Source: an uncultured Nitrosospira sp. (GTDB lineage: Bacteria > Nitrospirota > Nitrospiria > Nitrospirales > Nitrospiraceae). From it: 32,406 nucleotides of DNA. Positions 16,854 to 24,639 of this stretch are shown here, piece by piece. The translations under genes and the position numbers were made by a program. The stretch lies in contig CAADGJ010000123.1 in NCBI GenBank assembly GCA_900696505.1, positions 1-32,406 on the forward strand, in the 5' to 3' direction. Below the pieces are notes generated by a model that saw nothing but the letters and a program-made list of their open reading frames with translations, was not told the origin of the DNA and did not search any database. Numbering within the stretch: position 1 is the first letter of the stretch; the number at the start of each line of letters is the position of its first letter.

Positions 16854-18053
16854 ATGAATATTCGCAAACGGATTATCGAGGACCTGCAACTTCGCGGAAA
16901 GCGCGTCATTATTCGCGCCGACTACAACGTACCCCTTGATGATTCCTTGCAGATCACCGACGACACGAGGATTCGATCGACCCTTCCCACCATCAATCGT
17001 GCCGTCGACGAGGGCGCCAAGGTCATTTTGTGCTCCCACCTCGGCCGTCCGAAAGGCAAATTCGATCCGAAGTTCAGCCTGGCTCCAGTGGCCAAACGCC
17101 TCCAGCGCCTGCTCGGCAAAGAAGTGATTTTTGCGCCGGATTGCATCGGCTCCGCCGTTGAAGGCCTGGTTGCCAAGATGCAGCCTGGCGATGTGATGTT
17201 ATTGGAAAACCTCCGCTTTCATCCCGAAGAAGAAAAGAACGACGAAGGATTCTCCAAGGCGCTGGCCGCACTCGCTGATGTGTATATCAATGACGCGTTC
17301 GGTGCCGCCCATCGAGCCCATGCATCCACGGTCGGCATCACCAAATATATTCCCGAAGCGGCAGCCGGGTATCTCCTTAAGAAAGAAATCGAATACCTGG
17401 AGGGAGCCGTCGAAAATCCGGTGCGTCCGTTCGTAGCCATTTTAGGCGGCGCTAAGGTATCCGGGAAAATCGGCGTGATCGAGAATCTCGGCAAGAAAGT
17501 CGACAAGGTCATCATCGGCGGAGGCATGGCGTTCACGTTCCTCAAAGCCATGGGTCTTGAGATCGGCCAGTCACTCGTTGCAAACGACATGCTCGACTTT
17601 GCCAAAGGGGTGCAGGACCACGCCTTTGCCAGTGGCGTCAAATTCTATCTTCCCGTGGACTGCGTCGTTGCGGCCGGCCGGGAGCCCGGAGCCGAAACGA
17701 AAATCGTTCCGGTTCAGGAAATTCCCAAGGGATGGTATGGCCTGGACATCGGTCCCGCCTCCGTAAAATTGTTCTCGGAAGCCGTGCAGGATGCGAAAAC
17801 CATTCTGTGGAATGGTCCCATGGGCATGTTCGAAGTCGACGCCTTCGCGAGAGGCACCCTCGCCATGGCTCACTCCGTGGCCAACGCCTACGCGCTGACC
17901 ATTGTCGGAGGAGGCGAAACAGCCCTGGCTATTCACCGCGCCGGAGAGTCCGAAAGCATTTCGTTTATTTCGACCGGTGGTGGCGCAGCCCTGGAGCTGC
18001 TCGAAGGGAAAACCTTACCGGGACTTGCCGCCCTCCCCAATCGTGCAGCGTAA
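16854..18053 (+). CDS. pgk: Phosphoglycerate kinase
   Basis: Transfers phosphate from 1,3-bisphosphoglycerate to ADP. The 399-residue monomeric enzyme has full family length. N-terminal substrate signature RADYNVPLDD at 21-30 (usually RVDFNVPL) and SHLGRPKG at 61-68; nucleotide-binding lobe with NGPMGMFE and the C-terminal GGGETALA and STGGGAALELL loops. GAGGA lies six bases before ATG 16854. Second gene of the glycolytic operon, 35 bases before tpiA. Confidence 0.97.
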   Translation: MNIRKRIIEDLQLRGKRVIIRADYNVPLDDSLQITDDTRIRSTLPTINRAVDEGAKVILCSHLGRPKGKFDPKFSLAPVAKRLQRLLGKEVIFAPDCIGSAVEGLVAKMQPGDVMLLENLRFHPEEEKNDEGFSKALAALADVYINDAFGAAHRAHASTVGITKYIPEAAAGYLLKKEIEYLEGAVENPVRPFVAILGGAKVSGKIGVIENLGKKVDKVIIGGGMAFTFLKAMGLEIGQSLVANDMLDFAKGVQDHAFASGVKFYLPVDCVVAAGREPGAETKIVPVQEIPKGWYGLDIGPASVKLFSEAVQDAKTILWNGPMGMFEVDAFARGTLAMAHSVANAYALTIVGGGETALAIHRAGESESISFISTGGGAALELLEGKTLPGLAALPNRAA

Positions 18054-18088
18054 CGACACCCTTTCTCCATTCTCCCACTAGAGGCTTC

Positions 18089-18868
18089 GTGAGAACCCGC
18101 TTCCTCATCGGCAACTGGAAAATGAATAAGACCGCCACCGAAGCGGGGGCGTTCGTTCGTCGCCTCACCCAGGAGCTGCCTACGTCTGAAGGAATCCAGG
18201 TCGGTTTTGCACCGCCCTTTACCGCGCTGCATGCAGCCCATGAGGCGCTCGGTTCCTCACCGGATTTTCTGCTTGGCGCACAGGACGTGTATTGGGAAGA
18301 TAAGGGGGCGTTCACCGGAGAAGTGTCGGGAACCATGCTGAAGGATCTCGGCTGTCAATTTGTCCTGGTGGGCCATTCGGAACGCCGCCAATACTTCGGC
18401 GAGCAAGACAGCTGGACCAACCAGAAGGTTCTGGCTGCTTTGCGTAACGGCATCCAACCGGTTCTCTGTGTGGGCGAAACACTTCACGATCGCGATACCA
18501 ATCAAACAGATCACGTAATCCAGCGACAGGTTCGCGCAGGGCTGGCTGGAATCGAGGGGCAACATCTTGAGTCGATGGTCATCGCCTATGAACCAGTGTG
18601 GGCCATTGGAACGGGGCGAGCCGCATCGCCGGAACAGGCGGTGCCGGTCCATCGATTGATCCGCCAAACCATCAATGAACTGAGCGGAGCTGAAGCAGGG
18701 TCGCGTGTTCGGATTCTGTATGGAGGCAGCGTCACTCCGCACAATATCGCCGAATTTCTGGCTTCCGAAGAAATCGACGGCGCATTAGTCGGCGGGGCTT
18801 GTTTAGATCCGGTCTCTTTTGCTACACTCGCCAAAGTCGCGATCGGGTCCAAACCTACCACGGCCTAA
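18089..18868 (+). CDS. tpiA: Triosephosphate isomerase
   Basis: Interconverts dihydroxyacetone phosphate and glyceraldehyde-3-phosphate. 259 residues, normal for a TIM barrel. Motifs: GNWKMNK at 8-14, catalytic His96 in VGHSERR, catalytic Glu168 in IAYEPVWAIGTG (with the mobile loop 6), and the phosphate-binding YGGSV and GALVGGA. The start is GTG 18089, with AGAGG four bases upstream, giving the family opening MRTRFLIGNWK; the frame is open far upstream inside pgk but that part is not TIM-like. It is followed ten bases later by secG. Confidence 0.96.
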   Translation: MRTRFLIGNWKMNKTATEAGAFVRRLTQELPTSEGIQVGFAPPFTALHAAHEALGSSPDFLLGAQDVYWEDKGAFTGEVSGTMLKDLGCQFVLVGHSERRQYFGEQDSWTNQKVLAALRNGIQPVLCVGETLHDRDTNQTDHVIQRQVRAGLAGIEGQHLESMVIAYEPVWAIGTGRAASPEQAVPVHRLIRQTINELSGAEAGSRVRILYGGSVTPHNIAEFLASEEIDGALVGGACLDPVSFATLAKVAIGSKPTTA

Positions 18869-18878
18869 AGACTCAACC

Positions 18879-19232
18879 ATGTACACATTGCTCATCATCA
18901 TTCATGTCATCGTCTGCCTCCTTATGATTGGAGCCATTCTGCTGCAATCCGGTAAGGGCGCTGAAATCGGAGCGGCCTTTGGTGGATCCAGCCAAACCGT
19001 GTTCGGCAGCCGAGGGCCCGCCAACTTCTTGAGCAAGTTCACGGTCATCACCGCGTTTGTCTTCATGTTCACTTCATTGTCTCTAGCCATTCTTGCGAAG
19101 GATCGGAACTTTTCCTCGACGGTCATTGATCTGAACAAGAAACCTGCGGCAACCACTCCCAGTACGACACCGTCAGAAACCGCGACGCCACCGGCGAAAG
19201 ACTCGCATTCCTCCACCGATAGCTCCCACTAA
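18879..19232 (+). CDS. secG: Preprotein translocase subunit SecG
   Basis: Small inner-membrane partner of SecYE that aids protein export. 117 residues with two membrane helices (about 2-20 and 52-73) joined by the conserved Gly-rich cytoplasmic loop LLQSGKGAEIGAAFGGSSQ. The Thr/Ser/Pro-rich tail after residue 85 is low complexity, as is common in SecG. ATG 18879 gives the family start MYTLLIIIHV; only ten bases separate it from tpiA, so it belongs to that operon. No clear Shine-Dalgarno sequence is present. Confidence 0.93.
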   Translation: MYTLLIIIHVIVCLLMIGAILLQSGKGAEIGAAFGGSSQTVFGSRGPANFLSKFTVITAFVFMFTSLSLAILAKDRNFSSTVIDLNKKPAATTPSTTPSETATPPAKDSHSSTDSSH

Positions 19233-19342
19233 GACCTACTGTTCCAGCTAGCCTTCGATTCCACGCAGGTTTCGATCAACGAGCCGAATCGTTTCCTCTC
19301 GCTCTGACTAAAAATTGAGACCCCTATGATTGCTCGCGCGGG

Positions 19343-19381
19343 CACTACGCTAGTAGTGGAATGGAGAAGCACTCTGAGTGC
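19343..19381 (+). other. Two tandem hairpins between secG and ilvE
   Basis: A perfect hairpin CACTAC-GCTA-GTAGTG (19343-19358) is followed ten bases later by GCACT-CTG-AGTGC (19369-19381). Neither is followed by a T-run. They lie in the 240-base gap between the convergent genes secG and ilvE, which holds no credible gene and no tRNA. They could act in termination or transcript-end stability for either gene. Confidence 0.45.
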
Positions 19382-19472
19382 AGGAGTTCGAAGGCCAGTG
19401 CAGCGTTCGCGCCACAGCACATCAATGTGATGAATGCTCGACTAAGAGATCAGGTGAGGTTACCGAGACTTG

Positions 19473-20387
19473 CTAAACGGGAGTCAGCCACTGACTGTGA
19501 GCCGCATCGGTCCCGCGCACGACATCAAAAAACGCTTTCTGTAAGGTCTGCGTGATCGTCCCTGGTTTTCCGGTCCCGATACGCCGCTGATCAATTTCGG
19601 TCACCGGCGTGAGTTCTGCAGCCGTCCCCGTCACAAAAACTTCCTCGGCCACATACATTTCATCACGGGTGAATCGTTCCTCAACCACGGGAATGTTGCG
19701 CTCTTTCGCCAGCTGAATGATGGAATTGCGCGTAATCCCCTCCAGAATCGAGGTTAACGGAGTCGTCTTCAACACACCGCGTCGCACGATGAAGACATTT
19801 TCTCCCGTCCCCTCAGCCACATAACCTTCGGGATCGAGCATAATCGCTTCATCATACCCGTCGGCTTTGACCTCCCGCTTGGCGAGAATCGAGTTCACGT
19901 AGTAGCCGGAAATTTTGCCACGCGTCATGGACACGTTCACATGGTGTCGTGTAAATGAAGACACTCTGGCACGAATGCCCTTCTGCAGCGCCTCATCCCC
20001 CAGATAAGTCCCCCATTTCCAGGCAGCGATACTGACCTTGATGGGATTTTCTCCCGGATACAGTCCCATGGCGCCATAGCCGATATACACGAGCGGGCGA
20101 ATGTAGCAAGCCTCTAGCCGATTGACTCTGACCGTTTCGATAATGGCGTCGGTCATTTGCTTTCGGTCATAGGGAATCTCGATCAGACCGATGTGCGCCG
20201 ACTCAAATAGGCGGTCCACATGCTCGGGTAGCCTGAAAATGGCCGACCCGCTGGTGCCTTTATAGCAGCGGATGCCTTCAAAGGCCGCTAATCCATAATG
20301 AAGTGAGTGGGTCAACACATGAACCTGTGCATCGGCCCACGCCACAAACTTGCCATCCATCCATATTTTTTCGCTGGTTTGTAACAT
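19473..20387 (-). CDS. ilvE: Branched-chain amino acid aminotransferase
   Basis: PLP enzyme for the last step of leucine, isoleucine and valine synthesis. The 304-residue fold-type IV transaminase has the opening KIWMDGKFVAWADAQVHVLT, a substrate Arg in FEGIRCY, PLP-binding Lys158 in TRGKISGYY, Glu194 in EGTGEN, and LEGITRNS and VFVTGTAAELTPV near the C terminus. ATG 20387 is the only start preserving the conserved N terminus. No ribosome-binding site is possible because the predicted promoter -10 ends only eight bases upstream. The gene stands alone on the minus strand, divergent from rplU. Confidence 0.95.
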   Translation of the reverse strand: MLQTSEKIWMDGKFVAWADAQVHVLTHSLHYGLAAFEGIRCYKGTSGSAIFRLPEHVDRLFESAHIGLIEIPYDRKQMTDAIIETVRVNRLEACYIRPLVYIGYGAMGLYPGENPIKVSIAAWKWGTYLGDEALQKGIRARVSSFTRHHVNVSMTRGKISGYYVNSILAKREVKADGYDEAIMLDPEGYVAEGTGENVFIVRRGVLKTTPLTSILEGITRNSIIQLAKERNIPVVEERFTRDEMYVAEEVFVTGTAAELTPVTEIDQRRIGTGKPGTITQTLQKAFFDVVRGTDAAHSQWLTPV

Positions 20388-20394
20388 GCGCGGG

Positions 20395-20424
20395 ATAATA
20401 CCAGCGGCTCGCGATGAGCGTCAA
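20395..20424 (-). promoter_or_regulatory. Sigma70 promoter of ilvE, predicting a leaderless mRNA
   Basis: On the minus strand, -35 TTGACG (20419-20424), an 18-base spacer and -10 TATTAT (20395-20400), each five of six to consensus. Transcription should begin about 20387-20389, at or within two bases of the ilvE ATG (20387). Confidence 0.65.
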
Positions 20425-20535
20425 GATAACAGCCGCCACGCTCCCGGGCCGTAGTTTTGTTGCCTCCGACCGTACGACTCCACTTCTTCGTGCCGCACGA
20501 CAAGGAATGGTTTCGCGCAACACCAGGACTAATTC

Positions 20536-20563
20536 TTGACACTCTCGCCGAGGCTGTGATAAA
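20536..20563 (+). promoter_or_regulatory. Sigma70 promoter of rplU-rpmA
   Basis: Perfect -35 TTGACA (20536-20541), a 16-base spacer and -10 GATAAA (20558-20563) preceded by an extended TG. The start would be near 20570, about 28 bases before rplU, whose leader contains GAGGAG. Confidence 0.65.
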
Positions 20564-20597
20564 CACCCACGTTCTGCTGACGAGGAGAAGGACGCAC

Positions 20598-20912
20598 ATG
20601 TACGCTATTATCGAAACAGGTGGAAAACAGTATCGAGTGGAAACAGGGACCGTACTCCAAGTGGAGTCGCTCCCGGGCGATGTCGGCCATTCCGTGCAGA
20701 TCGACAAGGTTCGATTGCTGAATGGCGACAGTGGACTGGTCATCGGCCAGCCGGTCGTTGCCGGCGCGCGAGTCACCGCGGAAATCATCCGCCAGGGACG
20801 CACCAGGTCCATCACGGTTTTCAAGAAGCAACGTCGCAAAAATTATCGCCGAACCAGAGGCCACCGGCAGGGCTTTACGCAGCTGCGGGTCACTGAGATC
20901 GCATCGAAGTAA
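20598..20912 (+). CDS. rplU: Large-subunit ribosomal protein L21
   Basis: 104-residue 23S rRNA-binding protein of the 50S subunit, normal family length. It begins MYAIIETGGKQYRVETGTVL and ends in the RRKNYRRTRGHRQ region typical of L21. ATG 20598 has GAGGAG/AAGGA in its leader; an open frame extends upstream to 20457 but crosses the promoter and is not L21. It is paired with rpmA 21 bases downstream, the usual arrangement. Confidence 0.97.
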   Translation: MYAIIETGGKQYRVETGTVLQVESLPGDVGHSVQIDKVRLLNGDSGLVIGQPVVAGARVTAEIIRQGRTRSITVFKKQRRKNYRRTRGHRQGFTQLRVTEIASK

Positions 20913-20933
20913 CGACTCGAAGGGGAGTTTGCC

Positions 20934-21197
20934 ATGGCAACAAATAAAGGCGGCGGTTCGACAAGAAACGGCCGTGACAGTAACCCACAATACCTCGGCG
21001 TAAAAGCCTACGGCGGAGAGACCATCAAGGCCGGCTCCATCATTGTGCGCCAACGGGGAACGAAATTCTTCCCCGGCCTCAACGTCGGCCTTGGACGCGA
21101 TCACACCCTCTATGCCTACGTGTCCGGTGTCGTAAAGTTCGAAGGTGGCCGCGGACGGCAAAAGGTCAGCGTCTATCCAGTTACCGCGAAGGCCTGA
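20934..21197 (+). CDS. rpmA: Large-subunit ribosomal protein L27
   Basis: 87-residue 50S protein whose N terminus reaches the peptidyl-transferase centre. It begins [16 protein letters not shown], close to the usual MAHKK(A/G)GGS pattern, with no cleavable extension of the kind found in Firmicutes. The [21 protein letters not shown] core is intact. Classic order rplU-rpmA-obgE. Confidence 0.97.
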   Translation: MATNKGGGSTRNGRDSNPQYLGVKAYGGETIKAGSIIVRQRGTKFFPGLNVGLGRDHTLYAYVSGVVKFEGGRGRQKVSVYPVTAKA

Positions 21198-21217
21198 TCC
21201 CTCCTTAGCTTCAGTCT

Positions 21218-21231
21218 TGTTCCGCGGAACA
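21218..21231. promoter_or_regulatory. 14-base perfect palindrome between rpmA and obgE
   Basis: TGTTCCGCGGAACA reads the same on both strands. It lies 21 bases after the rpmA stop and about 95 bases before obgE. It could be an operator for a dimeric regulator, or in RNA a small hairpin (TGTTC/GAACA, loop CGCG). A TATACT hexamer (21278-21283) downstream may be a -10 of an obgE promoter, but no -35 was found. Function unknown. Confidence 0.4.
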
Positions 21232-21324
21232 GCGCCCCTTCGCTTACGCAGCACCCCCCATGAGCCGGCGGATACGCTATACTGTGATTCCTGAATAAAT
21301 GACGCCGGGTGGGGGCTCGCTGCG

Positions 21325-22356
21325 ATGTCTACATTTGTCGATCAAGTCCAAATCCTGGTAAAGGCCGGGCACGGCGGCAACGGAGCCTGCAGCTTCCGTC
21401 GGGAAAAGTTTGTCCCGCGCGGCGGCCCCGACGGCGGGGACGGCGGGGACGGAGGCAGCGTCATTGTCGAGGCCACGACTCGCCTCAGCACCCTGCTGGA
21501 TCTTCGATACCAAAAACATTACGAAGCAGAAAACGGCGAGGTCGGCGGCGGCAGCAACTGCCAGGGTCGACGCGGCGCAGACGTGCGGATACCTGTCCCG
21601 GTCGGCACGATCGTGCTCGATGCAAATACGCAGGAACTTTTGGCGGACCTGACCGCGGATGGCGAGAGTTGCGTCATCGCCAAGGGAGGACTGGGAGGCC
21701 GCGGCAACTCGCGATTCGCCACCTCAACCAACCGCGTTCCGACTCAGTTCGAGCCGGGCACACCGGGCGAAGAACGCCTCCTGCGCCTCGACTTGAAACT
21801 CCTCGCGGATGTCGGATTAGTCGGCTACCCGAACGCCGGAAAATCGACGCTCATCGCCGCCGTCTCTGCGGCGCGTCCCAAGATCGCTGACTATCCCTTT
21901 ACAACCCTTACACCGAACCTGGGTGTCGTCCGCTCGACGGGCGAACACAGCTTCGTCATTGCCGACATTCCCGGACTGATTGAAGGCGCCCATGAAGGGA
22001 AAGGCCTCGGCTTTCAGTTCCTCCGGCACATCGAGCGCACCAGCCTGCTGATCCATGTCATCGATATTTCAGAGTGGGCCACGGAGGAGCCAGTGGCGAG
22101 CCTCAAGGTCATGCGTCATGAACTCTCCGCCTACGATGAGGCACTCGCCGCGCGTCCCTTTGCCGTAGTAGGCACGAAGCTCGACATCAAAGGCGAAGGC
22201 GAGCGCCTCGAACAACTTCGGAAATATTGCCAGCGGCGCAAGATTCCATTTTTTGCGATTTCGGCAGCCACGCGAGAAGGTCTGGACGAGTGCATACTCT
22301 ACATGGGCCAACAGGTGGAACTGCTCCGGAAGACCCCGTGCGAGACGAACTCCTAA
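21325..22356 (+). CDS. obgE: Obg-family GTPase
   Basis: 343-residue GTPase involved in late 50S ribosome assembly and stress control. The Gly-rich Obg fold covers about 1-158 (FRREKFVPRGGPDGGDGGDG at 24-43), followed by the G domain with G1 GYPNAGKST (167-175), G2 in PFTTL, G3 DIPGLIEGA, and G4 represented by GTKLD. There is no long C-terminal OCT/TGS domain. The start follows a G-rich stretch (GGTGGGGGC) with weak Shine-Dalgarno character. Its end overlaps proB by 19 bases. Confidence 0.96.
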   Translation: MSTFVDQVQILVKAGHGGNGACSFRREKFVPRGGPDGGDGGDGGSVIVEATTRLSTLLDLRYQKHYEAENGEVGGGSNCQGRRGADVRIPVPVGTIVLDANTQELLADLTADGESCVIAKGGLGGRGNSRFATSTNRVPTQFEPGTPGEERLLRLDLKLLADVGLVGYPNAGKSTLIAAVSAARPKIADYPFTTLTPNLGVVRSTGEHSFVIADIPGLIEGAHEGKGLGFQFLRHIERTSLLIHVIDISEWATEEPVASLKVMRHELSAYDEALAARPFAVVGTKLDIKGEGERLEQLRKYCQRRKIPFFAISAATREGLDECILYMGQQVELLRKTPCETNS

Positions 22357-23459
22357 AGCAAGCCAGACGTGTCGTCATCAAGATCGGAAGCAGTCTGGTC
22401 GCCTCACGCGAATCCGGCCTGAGCACCGAGCGCATCGAACGACTCGCCTCCGAAATTGCCCACGTGCGCGCACAGGGGCGAGAAGTGCTGGTCGTCTCGT
22501 CCGGTGCCGTCGTCTCGGGCATCAAAAAACTGGAGCTACGTGAGTACCCCAAAAGCCTGCCGGTCAAACAGGCGGCCGCGGCGGTCGGTCAGAGCCTGCT
22601 GATGTGGGCCTACGAGAAGGCGTTCGAGCGCCTCTCGCTTCGCGTGGCCCAAGTGCTGCTGACCCATGAAGACCTCGCGGATCGCCGCCGGTTTTTGAAC
22701 GCCCGGCACACCCTCACCACGCTGATCAAATTCGGCGTCATCCCCATCATCAATGAGAACGATACGGTTGCCGTCGAAGAGATCCGCGTAGGAGACAACG
22801 ATACGCTGGCAGCACAGGTCGCCCACCTCGTAGACGCCGACCTGCTGATCATTCTGTCAGACGTGGATGGACTGTTCACCGCCGACCCTCGCAAAGATTT
22901 ACAAGCCACCTTGATTCCCCTGATTCAGGAGATCACGGCCGACATTGAACAACGGGCGGGCATGTCCTCCACCTTCGAAGGAACCGGCGGCATGGCCACG
23001 AAGGTCCGCGCCGCTAAGAAAGTGGGCGAATACGGGGTCGCGACCTTGATCCTGAACGGGACTCGCACGGGTCTGCTTCCGGATGTGCTGTCCGGGCAAC
23101 CGGGGGGCAGCCTGTTTCTCGGCCGGGAGCGACGCATGAACAGCCGCAAACATTGGATTGCATTCACGTTGCGGCCCCGCGGACATGTGCAATTGGATCA
23201 AGGCGCGGTGGATGCACTGGTGCGAAACGGCAAAAGCCTTCTGGCCTCAGGCATTCGCGACATCACCGGCCAGTTCGAAGCTGGGGATCCGGTCACCTGC
23301 GCCGGACCTGACGGCAAAGAGTGCGCCAAAGGCCTGGTTAATTTTTCCTCCACGATCCTGACCCGCATCAAGGGCCTCAAGACCGCCGATATCCAAAAGA
23401 TCCCCGGTCTCCAAGAGTATGAAGAGGTCATTCACCGGGACAACCTGGTGCTCTTGTAG
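22338..23459 (+). CDS. proB: Glutamate 5-kinase
   Basis: First enzyme of proline synthesis: phosphorylates glutamate. 373 residues with an amino-acid-kinase domain (VVIKIGSSL near the start; NENDTVAVEEIRVGDNDTL substrate loop; LSDVDGLFTADPR; GTGGMATKVRAA) and a C-terminal PUA domain (about 280-365) as in E. coli ProB. GTG 22338 was chosen because GGAAG lies five bases upstream and the length fits; an open frame from 22227 lies inside obgE and is not family-like. It overlaps obgE by 19 bases. proA is not adjacent within the window. Confidence 0.95.
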   Translation: MRDELLKQARRVVIKIGSSLVASRESGLSTERIERLASEIAHVRAQGREVLVVSSGAVVSGIKKLELREYPKSLPVKQAAAAVGQSLLMWAYEKAFERLSLRVAQVLLTHEDLADRRRFLNARHTLTTLIKFGVIPIINENDTVAVEEIRVGDNDTLAAQVAHLVDADLLIILSDVDGLFTADPRKDLQATLIPLIQEITADIEQRAGMSSTFEGTGGMATKVRAAKKVGEYGVATLILNGTRTGLLPDVLSGQPGGSLFLGRERRMNSRKHWIAFTLRPRGHVQLDQGAVDALVRNGKSLLASGIRDITGQFEAGDPVTCAGPDGKECAKGLVNFSSTILTRIKGLKTADIQKIPGLQEYEEVIHRDNLVLL

Positions 23460-23548
23460 CGGCCGCCAGACGCCGCCGATGCAGGGCGTCGTTCGACGGG
23501 GGCCTGTCCATCCGAGACCTGCACAATCGTGCGTGAAGGTAGCCTCCT

Positions 23549-24229
23549 ATGCGTCTGGGAGTTTTGGGCGGCAGTTTTAATCCGATTCACCGCTGCCATC
23601 TCTCGATTGCGCAGTCGGCGCGGCGTCTGCTGTGTCTGGATCAAGTCTTGTTCATCCCGACCGGAGATCCTCCGCACAAACAACCAGACACCTTGGCGTC
23701 CGCACAGCATCGCTACCGCATGGTGCAATTGGCTATTCAGGACGAGCCTGCCTTCACCCTTACCGATATCGAAATCTGCCGATCCGGCAAATCCTATTCC
23801 ATCGACACGGTCCGTGCCCTTCAAGAGCAATACGGGTCCGACACGGAGATTTTCTTCATCATTGGCCTCGATGCCTTTCTGGACCTGCCTTCCTGGAAGG
23901 ATGCCGCACAGCTTCTTAGCCTGTGTCATTTCGTCGTAATTTCCAGGCCCGCCACAACGTTTCTGACCGTGGCCTCGCTGCCTCTCTTTCCCGAAGTGCC
24001 CAAGGAGGAGTTGCTCGCTCTGGATACAGGCCGGCTGGAGCGAGCGGACGTGCCCCTGAAAACCGGCCGGACCGTGACTTTCCTGAGGCTGCCGCCCTGC
24101 GAGAGCTCTGCCTCGGAAATCAGAGCACGCGTCGCGGATGGCCGTGCACTGGCAAATCTGTTGCCCCCCCTGGTCGAATCCTATATACTTCGCGAGGGGT
24201 TATACAGGGAGGACAGTGAGCGTTTCTGA
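23549..24229 (+). CDS. nadD: Nicotinate-nucleotide adenylyltransferase
   Basis: Converts nicotinate mononucleotide to nicotinate adenine dinucleotide in NAD synthesis. 226 residues with the nucleotidyltransferase signature GGSFNPIHRCHL near residue 8, IPTGDPPHK, and the C-terminal SSASEIR motif. AAGG sits nine bases before ATG 23549. The last 14 bases overlap rsfS. The 89-base gap after proB includes a hairpin GACGCC/GGCGTC (23469-23490). Confidence 0.94.
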   Translation: MRLGVLGGSFNPIHRCHLSIAQSARRLLCLDQVLFIPTGDPPHKQPDTLASAQHRYRMVQLAIQDEPAFTLTDIEICRSGKSYSIDTVRALQEQYGSDTEIFFIIGLDAFLDLPSWKDAAQLLSLCHFVVISRPATTFLTVASLPLFPEVPKEELLALDTGRLERADVPLKTGRTVTFLRLPPCESSASEIRARVADGRALANLLPPLVESYILREGLYREDSERF

Positions 24230-24638
24230 AACAAAAGCCAAAGCTCTCGCGGTGGCGGCCGCCATTCTGGACAAGAAAGCCACCGATGTCCTGATCCTGC
24301 ATATCGCCAAGCTGACCTCTATCGCCGACTATTTAGTCATCGGCTCCGGAGAGTCGGAGCGTCAAGCACGGGCGATCGCGGACCATGTCGGCGATGTGCT
24401 CAAGGCCCAGGGGCATCCGCCGCTCGGTATCGAGGGCGCGTCGTCTGCCAAGTGGGTCGTCATGGACTTTGGTGACGTCATCGTCCACATCTTCCAAAAG
24501 GATATTCGCGAACACTACGCCCTCGAACGACTGTGGGGCGACGCAGGACAGGTCAAGCTGCCGGAAGAGCGCGCCGTGAAGGTGACTCCCCCCGCACGAA
24601 CGAAGGCCCGTCCCGCTCGCACCCGGAAACGGGTCTAG
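24216..24638 (+). CDS. rsfS: Ribosomal silencing factor RsfS
   Basis: 140-residue protein that binds L14 and blocks joining of ribosomal subunits when nutrients are scarce. Conserved features are DVLILHIAKLTSIADYLVIGSG, the SERQARAIAD helix, and WVVMDFGDVIVHIFQKDIREHYALERLWGDA. A basic Pro/Arg/Lys tail of about 25 residues extends beyond the usual domain. GTG 24216 has AGGGAGG just upstream (spacing only three) and overlaps nadD by 14 bases; nadD-rsfS is a very common pair. Confidence 0.93.
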   Translation: MSVSETKAKALAVAAAILDKKATDVLILHIAKLTSIADYLVIGSGESERQARAIADHVGDVLKAQGHPPLGIEGASSAKWVVMDFGDVIVHIFQKDIREHYALERLWGDAGQVKLPEERAVKVTPPARTKARPARTRKRV

Positions 24639-24639
24639 C

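Noticed and set aside
17732-18088. Upstream extension of tpiA
   Set aside because: It overlaps pgk in another frame; the triosephosphate isomerase fold begins at GTG 18089.
19233-19472. Possible tRNA after secG (a GTTCGAA stretch near 19387)
   Set aside because: The bases flanking GTTCGAA do not pair and no acceptor or anticodon stem could be drawn.
20529-21254. Minus-strand open frame of 241 codons across rplU and rpmA
   Set aside because: It covers two well-identified ribosomal genes and the rplU promoter and has no family-like sequence.
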